Of a stretch of DNA of 64,000 nucleotides, positions 49,145 through 60,318 are shown one piece after another (position 1 is the stretch's first letter; the number at the start of each line of letters is the position of its first letter). Position numbers and translations under genes: made by a program. Location of the stretch: positions 5,050,501 through 5,114,500 of the forward strand of contig CAMQGK010000565.1 of assembly GCA_947000775.1 (NCBI GenBank), written 5' to 3'. The notes under the pieces were generated by a model that was not told the DNA's origin, ran no database searches, and was given only the letters and a program-made list of their open reading frames with translations. The DNA is from Pterois miles (lineage: Eukaryota; Chordata; Actinopteri; Perciformes; Scorpaenidae).

Positions 49145-49480
49145 TGAGCACAATCCTACAACCTGTGGGCCAGTCTGCACCACAGAGTCCATTGAGCCGA
49201 TAATCCCAGCCCCTCTGTTATTATACCTCATAAAGTCTGTAGCAACTCGGTTCCAAGTACTTGGCATTCATAAAACATGTGTATGACTGTGCCTCTGCTC
49301 CCATCACATCTCCAGCATATATATGATTGCTGTAGCTTCAGTCTTCCCTTTCACAGGGAGTCCAATAGCCCCTATGAATAACTATATGTAATAAAACAAC
49401 TGCTGGTAACCTTCATAAAAACAACTTTTTATCATATTTTCTTTAATTGCATATATCCTGACAGTAGTGCAAGAGAAAGA
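49145..49480 (-). pseudogene. L1-clade LINE ORF2 C-terminal remnant
   Basis: On the minus strand near 49330-49262 one frame reads 'YICWRCDGSRGTVIHMFYEC'. The spacing C-x2-C, then H-x4-C, and the aromatic context are those of the cysteine-rich segment near the end of L1-type LINE ORF2 proteins ('CWKC....GTLxHMFWxC'). The following 'VLGTELLQTL' and 'GIITEGLGLSAQW' resemble the residues after it. In-frame stops interrupt both sides. Upstream, 'CFMKVTSSCFIT' near 49390 may be the decayed segment before the motif. The reverse transcriptase domain is not present in the window, so this is a 5'-truncated, dead insertion. Confidence 0.7.
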
Positions 49481-49556
49481 TAATCTGAGAAAAAAAAAAT
49501 CAGGTTCCTCTGACTCCTTTTAGTGCTTCTAATGTTATTTGCAAAATTTCACCACG

Positions 49557-49950
49557 CTGAGGAGTCTCTAATGCAGCTGTCAATCGCTGCTCATCAATAA
49601 GATAAGATAAGATAAGATGAATCTTTATTAATCCCCGGAGGGATATTCGGGAAAACAGGGTTTCGTTGTCGGCAGGATTCGAACCTACGCGGGGAGACCC
49701 CAATGGATTTCTAGTCCAATACTGATTAAACGGTCAAACTAGGCAGCACTGATCAAATATAGATCAATATTCTGTTACTGTAATGTCTATTTTTCATGTC
49801 AAATGTTTGCAGAAACATCTTGTAGTTACTGTTTAGCTGCAAAATGAGAAAGTTTGCCTGGTGGGCGGTGCTTGATTTTGGCTCCACTGTTTTCAACAAG
49901 GCCTCCCAAGCTCTCTTGAGACCACTGAGTTTCAGTGGGTGAGATTGTCT
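49557..49950 (+). mobile_element. Y4, fragment of a Y-family element, interrupted by a SINE
   Basis: 'gcagctgtcaatc' near 49573, 'acggtcaaactaggcagc' near 49730, 'atattctgttactgtaatgt' near 49767 and 'caaaatgagaaagttt' near 49840 match Y1. 'gcctggtgggcggtgcttg' near 49857 is inverted relative to Y1, so the right part has been rearranged. A SINE occupies 49600-49717. Confidence 0.65.
49600..49717 (-). mobile_element. SINE with tRNA-Ser(AGA) 3'-half head
   Basis: On the minus strand the element starts at 49717 with 'ggactagaaatccattgggg', the anticodon arm of tRNA-Ser(AGA). It continues through a tRNA-Ser-like variable arm and a perfect B box 'ggttcgaatcc' to 'tgccgacaac' at 49665. A LINE-type tail follows: 'ccggggattaataaagattc' and (ATCTT)n. 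The 5' half of the tRNA, including the A box, is absent. AATA flanks it at 49596-49599 and 49718-49721, and the host Y4 sequence continues across. Whether this is a truncated member of a tRNA-Ser SINE family or a chance fusion cannot be told from one copy. Confidence 0.75.
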
Positions 49951-50127
49951 CATAATGCTATAACTCTTAATGCCCTGCCCTATATCCTGTCAAAGCTCAT
50001 TTTTGATGGAATGGGATGCAAGTGTCACTGTTAAGAGCAGTAAGCGGTAGCAAAACATAGAACATTTGATTCATTGATTACGTTTTTCAAATGTAGTAAA
50101 GCTTTGTATGTCCAAACATCTGTCAGG

Positions 50128-50344
50128 AATGCATCGTGATCGGGGTGCCCTGGTAGCTCACCTGGTAGAGCATGTACCAAGGCCCGGGGTTTGAATCCTT
50201 GACTCTTTGGTGCATGTCATCCCCTCTTTCCCCTGCTTTCATTGGTATCACTGTCTTTATCTAACAAAGTCAAAGGCCAAAAAATGATCTTAAAAAAAAA
50301 AAAACAAAAAAAAAACAACAACAACAAAGAAATGCATCATGATC
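50128..50344 (+). mobile_element. tRNA-derived SINE with 14-bp target duplications
   Basis: Target duplications at 50128-50141 and 50331-50344 differ at one base ('aatgcatcgtgatc' and 'aatgcatcatgatc'). The body starts 'ggggtgccctggtagctcac' at 50142, with an A-box-like segment near 50150-50172 and a B-box-like 'ggtttgaatcc' near 50187. It continues with 'gtgcatgtcatcccctc' near 50211 and 'aaagtcaaaggcc' near 50265, and ends in an A-rich tail with 'aaatgatctt' and (CAA)n. Bases between the A and B boxes are fewer than in related SINEs I recall, so it carries an internal deletion. Confidence 0.9.
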
Positions 50345-53220
50345 AATAAAAATCACAAAAAACCTGAACAGGATGAGTGAGATGTCAGTTGGAGACAGAT
50401 ACTGAGAAGGGGAAACACTGGTGGTTTGATAAACTGGTTCTCCCATGGTAGAGGATGGTCCATCTGTTTGCAGCACCAATGAGATGAGATGAAACTTTTA
50501 TGATTTGTGCCGGGAAATTGGGCCACTGCAGCTGCAAACAGTAGCTGGATACAGCAAGTGTAAATAAGAATGTAGAGGCTGGGTTTTACTGACACAACGA
50601 GACAGGATAGCATCCATTTGGGACATAAACAACTTCAAAACAACATTTTAGCTTAAAAGAAATGAGTATCTATGAAAAATTCTGCCAGTGAAAAGTCAGC
50701 TGTAGTAGTAATGTATTAACCATGTTTTTGTGTCAAATCATTGATTTCTTAAGTAAGTAGCTGTATAATAAGCAGGATAATGTACAGCTAGCAGGTCATT
50801 GTATTGTATGTATTGTAAATATACCCCTTCAGTGTATGACAGGGGTCTTGCATCACCCTGTCTGGGTTTCCTCACAACAATGACCTGCTCGCTGTACATT
50901 ATCCATAGAGACACATGCTCTCACAACAGCAGTAGTAGAGAGTAGAGAACTGGAGCATACTGAAGAGAAAGCTGTTCATGTTCTGATCCATTTTCTGTGG
51001 TATTGATACTCAACACAAGACTTGGTATCAGTACTATCAATACGAGCCTTTGACATCCTCCTTCAATATAAGCTAAAGCATGTAAATCATCAACATTAAA
51101 ATAAAATGGGCACATATAGAAAACTGTACTCTAATTCATAACCAATAGAGAAATTTTAAAATTAAGAAAGTAAATTTAAATTTTATAGATGAATTATTAA
51201 ATGGAGCAATATGAAAAATGGCATGTGGAATAAAAACATTTTTATCAAAGGGTCTGCACTGGGTCTATAAAACATGCATGCACAATGTGACGAGGCTTTA
51301 TACATGAAAAGCTGTATATATAAAGGGGCAGATTTATATATGTGTGTGTGTGTGTTGCTCTATCTTATCAGAAACTCCAGATGGAAGAACAATATGTACA
51401 GGAAGATGACAGCGTATAAAGCATGTGTGTTATTGTCTTTTCGCCTGACTTCAGTGATAATCTTACTCTATTTATAGACAGCTACTGTATGTGCGGAGAG
51501 ATCAAAGGTTTCAGAGGTATGCATCAATTTCACAAATAAATCAAAAAGATATATACTGTTTCTTTGGAAAAGAAAGATGCAGCCATCCAGGAGAGATTGC
51601 ATATCTCTGCTTAAACATAACAGCTGTCTGCAAGAACACCAGTCTGTAGCTACATTTAGAAGACATGATCTGACCTAAAAGTTATGAGAGACCACATTGT
51701 ACTATAGTTCAGATGCAAAACACGTGCTTCTGTATAACAGAAATATGCTGTGATTAATGAGAACGATAACCAGATATTGTGTGTTTGGCTTTACTAGCCT
51801 GCAATATGTGCATCATGTTTAGGTTTATAGGAATCACTATCATATTAAAAGTGTTCCTCATTGTACCAACTAAAAGACCCAAAGTCATTATCTGGCATTA
51901 TTTAGGAATGTTCGCCACGCCTTGTGTATTTATGTTTATTATTTGTATCCTTTATAATGAAGCCATGAAACAAAAGCCAGTGAGCTCAGTGGAAATATGT
52001 GACACAGATTAATTTATTAGCCTGGCCTTGAAGAAGTCAGAAGTTGGCAGGAAATGGCAAAAAAAAAAAAAAAAAATACCCAGGAGGAAAAGTGGAAATC
52101 AATTTCTGGTTCAGTATCTGGTTTTAAACTTAAATTGGAGGACACACCTGGTTTTGGAGATATCATACCCCGTTGAAGAATCTGAGATAATCACTTCTAT
52201 AGACTCTAATAACTGCACAAGTCATTTTAAACAAAGTCGAGAAGCAGCTAAGCCAGTGCGATTAGGGCATGAAAGATCCATTATCCACACTGAAGCATTT
52301 TTCCACAATTTCACGCCAACCACTTAAAGGTAACATCCACAATCACATAAACGCTGCCGCTTCACCACTTTCAAGGTGACAAGCTTTCTTCCTCCTCTTC
52401 TGTCTACACCTTGAGGGTTTCGTCCACTGTCTGCTCACGGTGTACCAATTTTTCCACACATTATGTCTCGCCACAACATTCACTTTGAACTGGAAATATA
52501 GTACGAATTACTGAAGCAGGACTCCCCAAATGTGGCTTCAAGTTGCCTTTAAAGGTTTGGATTCCCACTGATACATTTCAAGTGTTCACCTCCATTACTG
52601 TGAGACACTTTGGATAAAAGTGACCCAAAAAAAGAAATGTGATATATTATGCATATTTTATGATACCACTGAAATTATAAAAGGTTACACTTACTCTCTC
52701 CCCACATACACATACATACCAACCCATGGCTGTGTCCTCCCATACAGTGAGAGTCAGATTGAGAGCAAAGAGGGGGCACTTCGATTACAGCAGTAAAGTG
52801 ACCCGCTTCACACAAAGTTCACCTCATTTTGGTTGCAAATTAAATGTCGGCTCTGGTTTAGAGAGCTGAGCGGGCCGCCTCACAGAATACCAATATGCTG
52901 TGGCCATTCCTCTACATTAACTTTGTAACCCTATAGGGTTGTTTAATGAAATCAATTCAACAGAGGTTTTGCCTTCAATATATATTCATTTCAATGAAAT
53001 ACACCGTGTGCTCATAAAGGGATGAAATTAGAAGTGTTGAACAATTTCAGTTCTCACAGTGGGAATACACAAACCCATCTTATCAGCTTCAATTAGACTG
53101 TAGCTTCAATCATATTAACAATACATCATCATCATTAGTGGCTTGACCTCAGGTGTAATCACAGCATACTGTATACCAGTTAAGCAACATGGGATGAGTG
53201 AATTTATGTTTAATCTACTG
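50345..53220. other. Mostly unique, non-coding interval
   Basis: No gene was recognised. It contains a (TG)7 run at 51341-51354, a 17-base A tract near 52060-52077 and the candidate regulatory block at 52780-53170. Confidence 0.5.
52780..53170. promoter_or_regulatory. Candidate conserved non-coding element
   Basis: Repeat-free and dense in short motifs: 'gcaaattaaatgtcgg' near 52834, 'gtttaatgaaatcaattc' near 52939, 'agcttcaattagactg' near 53083 and 'catcatcattagtgg' near 53125. It lies between transposons yet shows no transposon sequence for about 390 bases. Support is motif content only. Confidence 0.28.
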
Positions 53221-53221
53221 T

Positions 53222-54071
53222 AGGTAGTCCCTCATGCTCATTTTAAGGGTCGTACTTGTATTTTGGGTTTCTACTTGAACAAGTTTACATGCTTTAATGT
53301 TCAAAACAATACATTAATTTTCTCCTAAGCATAGCCTGTCTGACAATATCTGTATTCTAGGGTTGCATGGCAGCTGGATTCTCGCCATGTCACAAGGTCA
53401 AGCCAGAATCGCAGGATCAAATGTCACACGAAAATCCATCTTGTCAGGCTCCCAGAAATGTGTTTGTGCCCGGCTCACCAGACAATAGACCAGTCAGCGT
53501 CCTCTGAGGACGTACTGCAGTTACTGGTGTGGCTTAGGTGTGTTTGAAACTCAGTTAGACCATAGTGTTAGACGGCATGGAGAGACGAATGTTTGTTCTA
53601 AGCAACAATGGAGGCTCCTAAAGAGGTTATCATAGGTGCTGTAATAGCATTAGTTATATCAGAACTGCAGAGTATTTCTTCATTGAAAGAAGAGCAAAGA
53701 ACAACACTGAATGTGTTAAATATGGCAATCATTTTGCCTTCTGTTAGTTTTGCTTTCATTAGATTGATTGACTGATGGTTCATCCAGTCACCTGCCAGAT
53801 ATTTTTGTGAAGTGCTTGCCCTTTTCCACATAGTTTCCAATGATGGCTTCTCAGATGGTTCTGTGAAACAAACCATCTGACAGGGTCAGGTTAGTCGAAT
53901 TCACCCTCTGTCTCAAATGCTCCATTTTGAATTAGCTTCCCTGAAAAAAAGCCAGTCTGCTCTGATTGGCTTGCGAGAAAAATATGGTGCATCTTTGCAA
54001 AGGTTGTGTAACTGATAGGCACTCTAGATACCCAAATGTATGTGCACAAGCACTGAAAAGAGATGTTCAAT
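53222..54071 (-). mobile_element. Z3, TTAA-type element with helicase remnant
   Basis: Both outer parts match Z1 in reverse. On the plus strand, 53239-53300 contains 'gtttctacttgaacaag' and 'tttacatgctttaatgttc', the reverse of Z1's right end. At the other end, 'ttgcaaaggttgtgtaac' near 53994 and 'gtgcacaagcactgaaaaga' near 54042 are the reverse of its left end. A TTAA lies at 54072-54075; the left boundary is eroded. Unlike Z1, the centre (53590-53890) holds the start of a RecQ-like helicase frame, so Z1 may be a deletion derivative of a longer Z element. Confidence 0.65.
53608..53776 (+). pseudogene. RecQ-like helicase N-terminal remnant inside Z3
   Basis: From the ATG at 53608 the frame encodes 'MEAPKEVIIGAVIALVISEL' followed by 'SISSLKEEQRTTLNVL'. 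It corresponds to 'MAAPEKVGVDAAIASV' and 'SLKKEQRT' in the remnant at 19074-19241. The Walker A region is destroyed: where that copy has GKAVFALLLPGFCKSL, this one has a frame that no longer shows the glycine-lysine pattern. It cannot bind ATP. Assignment depends on the better-preserved copy. Confidence 0.5.
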
Positions 54072-54074
54072 TTA

Positions 54075-56150
54075 AATAAATGTTAAGTCTGTTAAGTCAG
54101 TGTCTGTGGCGACATTCCCAGAAAAAAAAAAATGTTAATGCTAATGCAGCTTGAACATTTCTTACTGCTGCTTCTTCACATTTTAAAGCATTTAACTGTC
54201 AAATCTCAGGTTTAGTTTTATTATGAAATAGTCACAGGAAATGCGATGTGTTTGTCAGTGAGCTTGACACTCACTGCTACCATTCATCAAAAATGTGTCA
54301 GCAAAACAAGGCTGGTCATTTTCGTCTTGTTTTTGACAGTGGATCAGTTTGAAATATTGCAGAGAGTAATGGAACAAGAAGTAGCAGGTACAGTGAGCTG
54401 TTAGATGAAGAGCTGCAGGCGACAGGCAGCACATCTACAACTTCTTAGCGAGGTAACCAACCACTTTCACTGTTCGCAGACTCATGCTGTGTGCAGCATA
54501 AAGTCAGATCACAGTTGTTCACAGAAAGATGGAAAAAGGACAATTATTTCCTGACTTAAAATGACAATAGTTTGGCTTGTTGCCTCCAGTGCTCTGGGGC
54601 CTGTAGTATTCACATATATTTGCTGTTACCACCAGTGAACAGAGTGTCGCCAAATCACCCAGGACTGAAATCTTATGGGTTGTCACTTTAAGTCCTTAAA
54701 CCTGGCAGTGCAACGATGAAAGCATTGTGCTCTTCTCAGTGAACACAATATCAAAAGACTCTACTGAGTGCTTCCCCTTTAAAGCCCTTCACCTGTGTAT
54801 TTTTTTTTTTTATTCTTATAAGATCCATAATGCTTTCCTTAACTACAAGAAGCTCAGCTTGGTATAATACTTCCCCAAACCCCTTCACAGACAGCTCGCT
54901 AGATCACCAATACCACTTAGCCCCTTGCTCTGAGGGTCTTTTCCAATTTGACTTAAGTGGGAAGCTCACCTGAGCCTGGCCCACTTAAGGTCGTTATGGC
55001 TCAAGACTGCAGCTACAGGGAGCTGTCTCCTGTCTGAACCTCTTCCATCATAATCTGCTCTCTCAACTCCTGACAGTGTTTACTCCCTCCTGGAGCAGGT
55101 GATGAGTAGCAATGCCACGTTAATGTAATGCCATGTAGATTGCCTGTCCCAGGTGGTGATGATGCTCATACACAAACACATGCTCCCACCATGTGCCATT
55201 ATGCATATAAATTCAGCATAAGCAGGAACAGTATGCTGTGCATTACCTGAATATAAAAAAGGCTTTTTTTAAAAAAAAAAAAAGAAAAAAAAAAGGACTG
55301 TGCATGTATACATACATTAATGTAATTTCTAGGAGCACTTAAGTGCATACACTAATACATACACGTACAGTTATTCATGTAAACAAGATTGTTGATGAAA
55401 TAACCTACTTTTAGTTGTTGCTCACCAACTACAAACTGCATGCGTAAAGCCTAATTTTAGGTTAGTGAGTACCAACTACAGACTGCATAAACTATCAGGC
55501 AAATCTCTCCAGAGCCGTCTCTAAAGGAAAAAGAAAAAGTTGTGCAACCCCAGCCAGAGAGAAGGATATGACAGGCTTGTCTAGACTGTCTCTCATAAAG
55601 TGTCCCTTGCAGTCTCCCATAGGATGTCTGGTATGAAAACCTATTATCTAGTGAATAAGGCAAATCTGATGTATTCCACTGAAACATTTCCAAAGCATGA
55701 GTATCACACAGTTAAAGCCGAAATGTCTGAAAATGATTGAGACGGATGAACATGACCGCTACGAGGTGAAGACTGACTGAGGTTAAGGCCCACGCTGGAT
55801 GCAGATACTTTTATTTCACCACGGGTGATTAGCCTTCTGCAGCTGAGCTGTGATATAACTTAAATAATATCATTAAAGTCCATTTACTTTGACACTGCTT
55901 TAATTTGACTTTAAAATTGATAATGGTGTAAGCAGTCCTTAGACACAACAGCTACAAAAAAAAAAATAAAAAATAAGACACAACTGTGTAGAGACAACTG
56001 ACATTTCTCCAAAACCGTTTCCATACCTGGTCATGGGTGAACAAGAAAAACAAATTAAAATGAAGAAACCATCCTCAGTCGAAACATTTGTCATGAGTAA
56101 CAATTCCTACACATGACTTACATTTAAAACATCTGGACAGATGGATGAAC
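54075..56150. other. Non-coding interval, possible unrecognised repeat
   Basis: No gene. The stretch ending 'gggttgtcactttaag' near 54678 has the look of a fish MITE end, but no partner copy is present. A tracts interrupt 55268-55295. Confidence 0.4.
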
Positions 56151-57268
56151 CTGATTCCTAATTTTTGTCAGTAAAAGCAGTTGGTAACCTCTGGGTCTGA
56201 GAAGTGAAGCCAATAATGAAGAGCCTTAAACCTGCTTTCTTTCTAACAGCCAGCAGGGGGCGACTCCTCTGGTTGCAAAAAAAGTCAGATTGTCTTGAAG
56301 TCTGAGAAAATGAGCCTACTTCTCACTTGATTTATTACCTCTATAAAACTTTGTAAACATGAGTTTATGGTCTCAATCGCTAGTTTGAAGTTTACTTCAA
56401 TACAGAAATTTAGTATTAATGTTCATTTAGTAAGTTATGGTCCCATTTAGAGTCAAATACACCATAAGCAGGGTAGGCTTCAGGGCATGGCTACCTTGTG
56501 ATTGACAGGTCACTATATACCGCAGCGTCATCCGGTCTGGGAGTTGTCCGTCTTTTTGGCTTACAACTTGAACCCTTTCACTGTGTGTTTTCAGTTCATG
56601 AAAGTTAATGGTAACATTTTGGTTGCCTAAAAATATCTTTTTCAATGTTCAGTTGTACTTAGCTCCAACCTCTCGTGTTACTTCTGGTTGCTAAAAAACA
56701 AGATGGCGGTGGCCAAAGATCAAAATGGCGACAGCCAAACTCAAGGCTTCAGAACCATGGATGTATGAAGAGAACTGGACACAGCATTGGAGGCGGCGCC
56801 CCATTCATTCTTATGAAAGCTGCTCAGTGGTGCATGAAGTCACTGGGTAGACTTCTGGGTCTGGAAAACTAACCCGATCCTCTGGGTCTTCCGGTCTTAT
56901 TGGGCCCTATTGCGCATGTCCGACATGCGCATTAGTGTCCACTTGGTCACATGACTCGATCACAAGGTCCCAACGTCTCTGCTTGCTCTGTCGTCACGGT
57001 CTGGGTCTCCATTGACATAAACAGAGGGAGGAAATAACTCTGGATTTGGCTGTGCATTTTACAACTTTTAGTACCTAATGATTTAAATAAGGACTATTAA
57101 AGCGTTCATACTGCAGAGTTGGCTTACCTAAAAAAAACAATTATCTGCTGAGTTACAGATATCTCTTTCTCAATGTAATGTAAGTCTTCTTCAGGGCTTG
57201 TTCAAAACAGCATTCCACAAACCAACGGGCGATGACACGGTGACCACATCCACTTTTATATACAGTCT
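56150..57268 (-). repeat. Family V repeat, long copy
   Basis: The left part (56170-56480) matches 11455-11800 in reverse: 'ccagcagggggcgactcctc' near 56252, 'tttattacctctataaaa' near 56330 and 'tttatggtctcaatcgc' near 56363. The rest, through 'acatccacttttatatacag' near 57247, resembles the other end of the same family as I recall it. It is about 1.1 kb with no open frame of note. Local GC is higher than in the surroundings around 56690-57010. Confidence 0.6.
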
Positions 57269-57269
57269 G

Positions 57270-58213
57270 TGTAAAAGATGTGGTGTGGTGTATTCCTTTT
57301 GTCAGCAATACTTCTTTACCTTAATGCTGCACCATACAACATGCTAGATGAGTTGAACACAGAGCCTAATTAGCAAACAACAGATATCATAACGGTCATC
57401 ATAGGTTTTATAACTTTTTGTGGCCAGTCCAATGTCCCAAACTCAGAAACTGGAAATTTTTCATGTCATCATATCAATTTAAGAATGTTATATTCTTACA
57501 TTCAATGTACATGGAGCATGGGGGAGGTCACAAGCGGCATTGTACAAAACACTGACATATGATAATTGTCCCCTAATCAGAAGTACAATAATATATCTGT
57601 CTCACAAAGACACTGTCTGCACAACAAGGGACCCTACATGGCATCCCAAATCCAATGCTGAGGGACCAAATGCAATACAAAACACACAAAATGCACAGTA
57701 TATACAAAGTATTCTGAATCTGCTTTGTCTGTAATCTGTTGAAGAACATTTTAACATATTTTACACAGTCACAGTGTCCACTGGCATGCTCCAGTATAAT
57801 CATATGCAAAAAGGATGATAAATTTAGCTGAATAATCAGCAGGATTCAGCAAATGAACCAACTGAAAGGCACAAGCCCAAAGCCCTTCATGTTTTTTTTC
57901 TTCACTCTTAAAAAGTGCCCTCCTAGAATGTACGCATTAGCATTCATTAGCATTGAGGGCTTTTGTTTATTTATTTAAACCCGGTCAGTCTTTTACTGAA
58001 AGAGACTGCCATGTACAAAAAGGAAAAAACTAATTTCAGATGGGAAATGGCCAACCAAGATGAGAGTGCACGGCACTGACCAGAATAGTAATGACAGAGA
58101 CCTGGTGAGGAGGTAAGAAGTTCTTTCTATCACATAAAACGCTGGACTGCTTGAACCCTGTTAAAATTAACATACACAGTGACAGTTATTCATGCCAGCT
58201 ATTGGCCCGATGG

Positions 58214-58250
<37 letters not shown>

Positions 58251-58600
58251 CTGCCGCATTTGCATTTTTTGCTGAATATCAACTTGAGTTCTGTTGCAGA
58301 AAGAATGAGTTTCTGTCTGGGTGGTCAGGTCATTTTATTTCTTTACAGCACTGCTGATCAATGTTTAAACCATCAGGATCAACCATGCCTGTGTTTTCAA
58401 CTTCTGTTTCAATGAACTCAGGGATGCTTTGATCATCTTATGGTAACAGGAATGATATTAAGATTTTCAAAATAATAATTTTGCAGAACTCTATGCTTGT
58501 GTGAGTATTTGATGATCAGGCCTCTCTTGTTTTTTTCTGTTTTTACAGTAAATACTATATGAGCTTAGCTGCTTACTAACAAGCTAACACACATGCCCAT
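57270..58600. other. Non-coding interval
   Basis: No gene or classified repeat. Contains the 31-base T tract at 58216-58246. Confidence 0.5.
58216..58246 (+). repeat. Poly(T) tract, 31 bases
   Basis: The longest homopolymer in the window. It may mark the 3' end of a minus-strand retroposon, but no body was recognised on its left. Confidence 0.9.
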
Positions 58601-59600
58601 TCAACATATGCTCATACAACGGTTCATATCATATCTTACACAAAAAAGATATTCTTTTAGGTTATTCTTCTTTTTCGTTCATTTCCCTACAAATATCCAG
58701 CAAAATGTGTCAATTTCTGTTCATTACAGTGAACCCTCGTTTATCGCGGGAGTTGCGTTCCTAAAATAACCCGCGATAAGTGAAATCCGTGAAGTAGTCA
58801 GCTTTATTTTTTACTGTTATTTTACAATGCAATACTGTACCACAGAATGAAACCAAAAATCAAAACCTGTTTTCAGGCCCAAAATATGTTTAAGAAATGA
58901 AAATAGTAACGTTTTCTTACAAATAACTATGATAGTTTAAAGAACGGTATTGTAAGTATAGTAATGAATACAAGGTTGGAAACATGGTCACTCGCGTATT
59001 TCACAGTCCCTCCAGCTGAGCCTCTCCGTCCTCACTCCGCTGCGCTGTAGCGTCTGTTTCAACTGCAGGCTGCGCAGGAGTCTTTCTCCGAGAGAACAAC
59101 ATCGTTATGGGTAGTTGTTGGCACTCTTTCTTTTTCAATCAGGATTCAGAGCACAATAAATGCACTGTAAAAAAAAAATCCGCGAAGCCGCGAAAGGTGA
59201 ACCGCGTTATAGCGAGGGTTCACTGTACATGCATACAGTCTTTTCAAAATAAGCTTCTGTCTTCACACGAACCAACTTCCTTAGGTTTAGGCAACAAAAC
59301 TACTTAGGTTTAGGAAAAGATTGTGGTTTGGCTTAAAACAACCCCAGAAGTGGCAAAGTACATTAGTAATGTGACAAATAAATCAGTGTTAACATCTGGT
59401 ATCTCTCAGGACATGAACTGGGCGAAGCCTGATATTTTTTCCCTACAATCCCCCCTAATGTCCTCCCGATGCAGTGTTCTCCACTATTTATATTTCCTGG
59501 TTTATGATCACGCAAATTACGTACATATTGATTTTGTGCTATATATCACAAATTACAGTGCTGTACTTTTTATAGCCGTATGAGACCAGCCTGGCTCGTT
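58600..59600 (+). repeat. Family A repeat split by a pogo-like MITE
   Basis: The left part (to 58726) has 'cggttcatatcatatctta' near 58620 and 'ccctacaaatatccagc' near 58685. The right part (from 59226) has 'tcttttcaaaataagcttct' near 59238, 'ccttaggtttaggcaacaa' near 59278 and 'gattgtggtttggcttaaaa' near 59319. Joined, these follow the order seen at 26640-27115. Confidence 0.75.
58727..59225 (+). mobile_element. Complete pogo-like MITE, 499 bp
   Basis: The ends are near-perfect inverted repeats: CAGTGAACCCTCGTTTATCG at the left and CAGTGAACCCTCGCTATAAC for the right end read on the minus strand. TA lies on both sides (58725-58726 and 59226-59227), as expected for a Tc1/mariner-superfamily target. 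Subterminal copies of 'cgcgataagtgaaatccg' near 58771 and 'ccgcgaagccgcgaaagg' near 59180 reinforce the ends. The interior has a GC-richer part at 59005-59060 and no transposase frame, so mobilisation would need a partner element elsewhere. Confidence 0.9.
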
Positions 59601-60248
59601 TGACAGTGAAAGCGAAAACATGTATACATACGACAATAGTCACACTCTCATGTGCAATTTTTAAAGCCGTCCAAGTACCAAGTGAACTGACTGTGCTGAA
59701 TAATTCATAGTATAGTTACTGTTATAGTTACTATAGCCTTGACATTGATATCAGTTGAAAAAGTAAAATCAAACATGCACTGACTTTACTGTGTATTTCA
59801 TACCTCCCCTGCATTCTTCTGCCATGTTGATCCAAAAATAGAGCTCTGGGTGCATCATCCATGATAATTAGATATATTGGCAGCTTGTTTTAGCCTGTGT
59901 TTTCACTCTCAACTGACGCTGATCATAGTGGAGACTTCAGCACAGGACTGGGAAATGATCCAGGAGCAACGTTGGTGGAAAAGGCACCTCTCACCCAGCT
60001 GTGCTTACGCAATAAGCTATCTCTTTTCAAGGCTGAAATTAATCTAAAACAAATAAATACTATTTTCATGGTTTAATTATAACTTGTTTTAGCATGTTTG
60101 CAAGCAAGCTGTGAGAGTTGCAGCATTTGAAATATTAGTCACAAAGCAGGATTTGTGTGTTGCAGGGCAACGGAGTAACAAACACGCGGGGGGCCGAGGG
60201 AGAGGTCTCAACTAAATGTATTATTATTATTTTTTATTAACATCCAAC

Positions 60249-60253
<5 letters not shown>

Positions 60254-60316
<63 letters not shown>
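60254..60316 (+). repeat. (GT)n microsatellite, about 31 units
   Basis: An uninterrupted GT array of about 63 bases, the longest microsatellite in the window and probably highly polymorphic. Confidence 0.95.

Positions 60317-60318
<2 letters not shown>

Noticed and set aside
49665..49717. tRNA-Ser gene
   Set aside because: The 5' half with the A box and acceptor strand is absent and a retroposon tail is attached, so it is a SINE or tRNA-half fusion.
50142..50200. Functional tRNA gene
   Set aside because: A and B boxes are present, but no cloverleaf can be completed, and an A-rich tail with target duplications marks a SINE.
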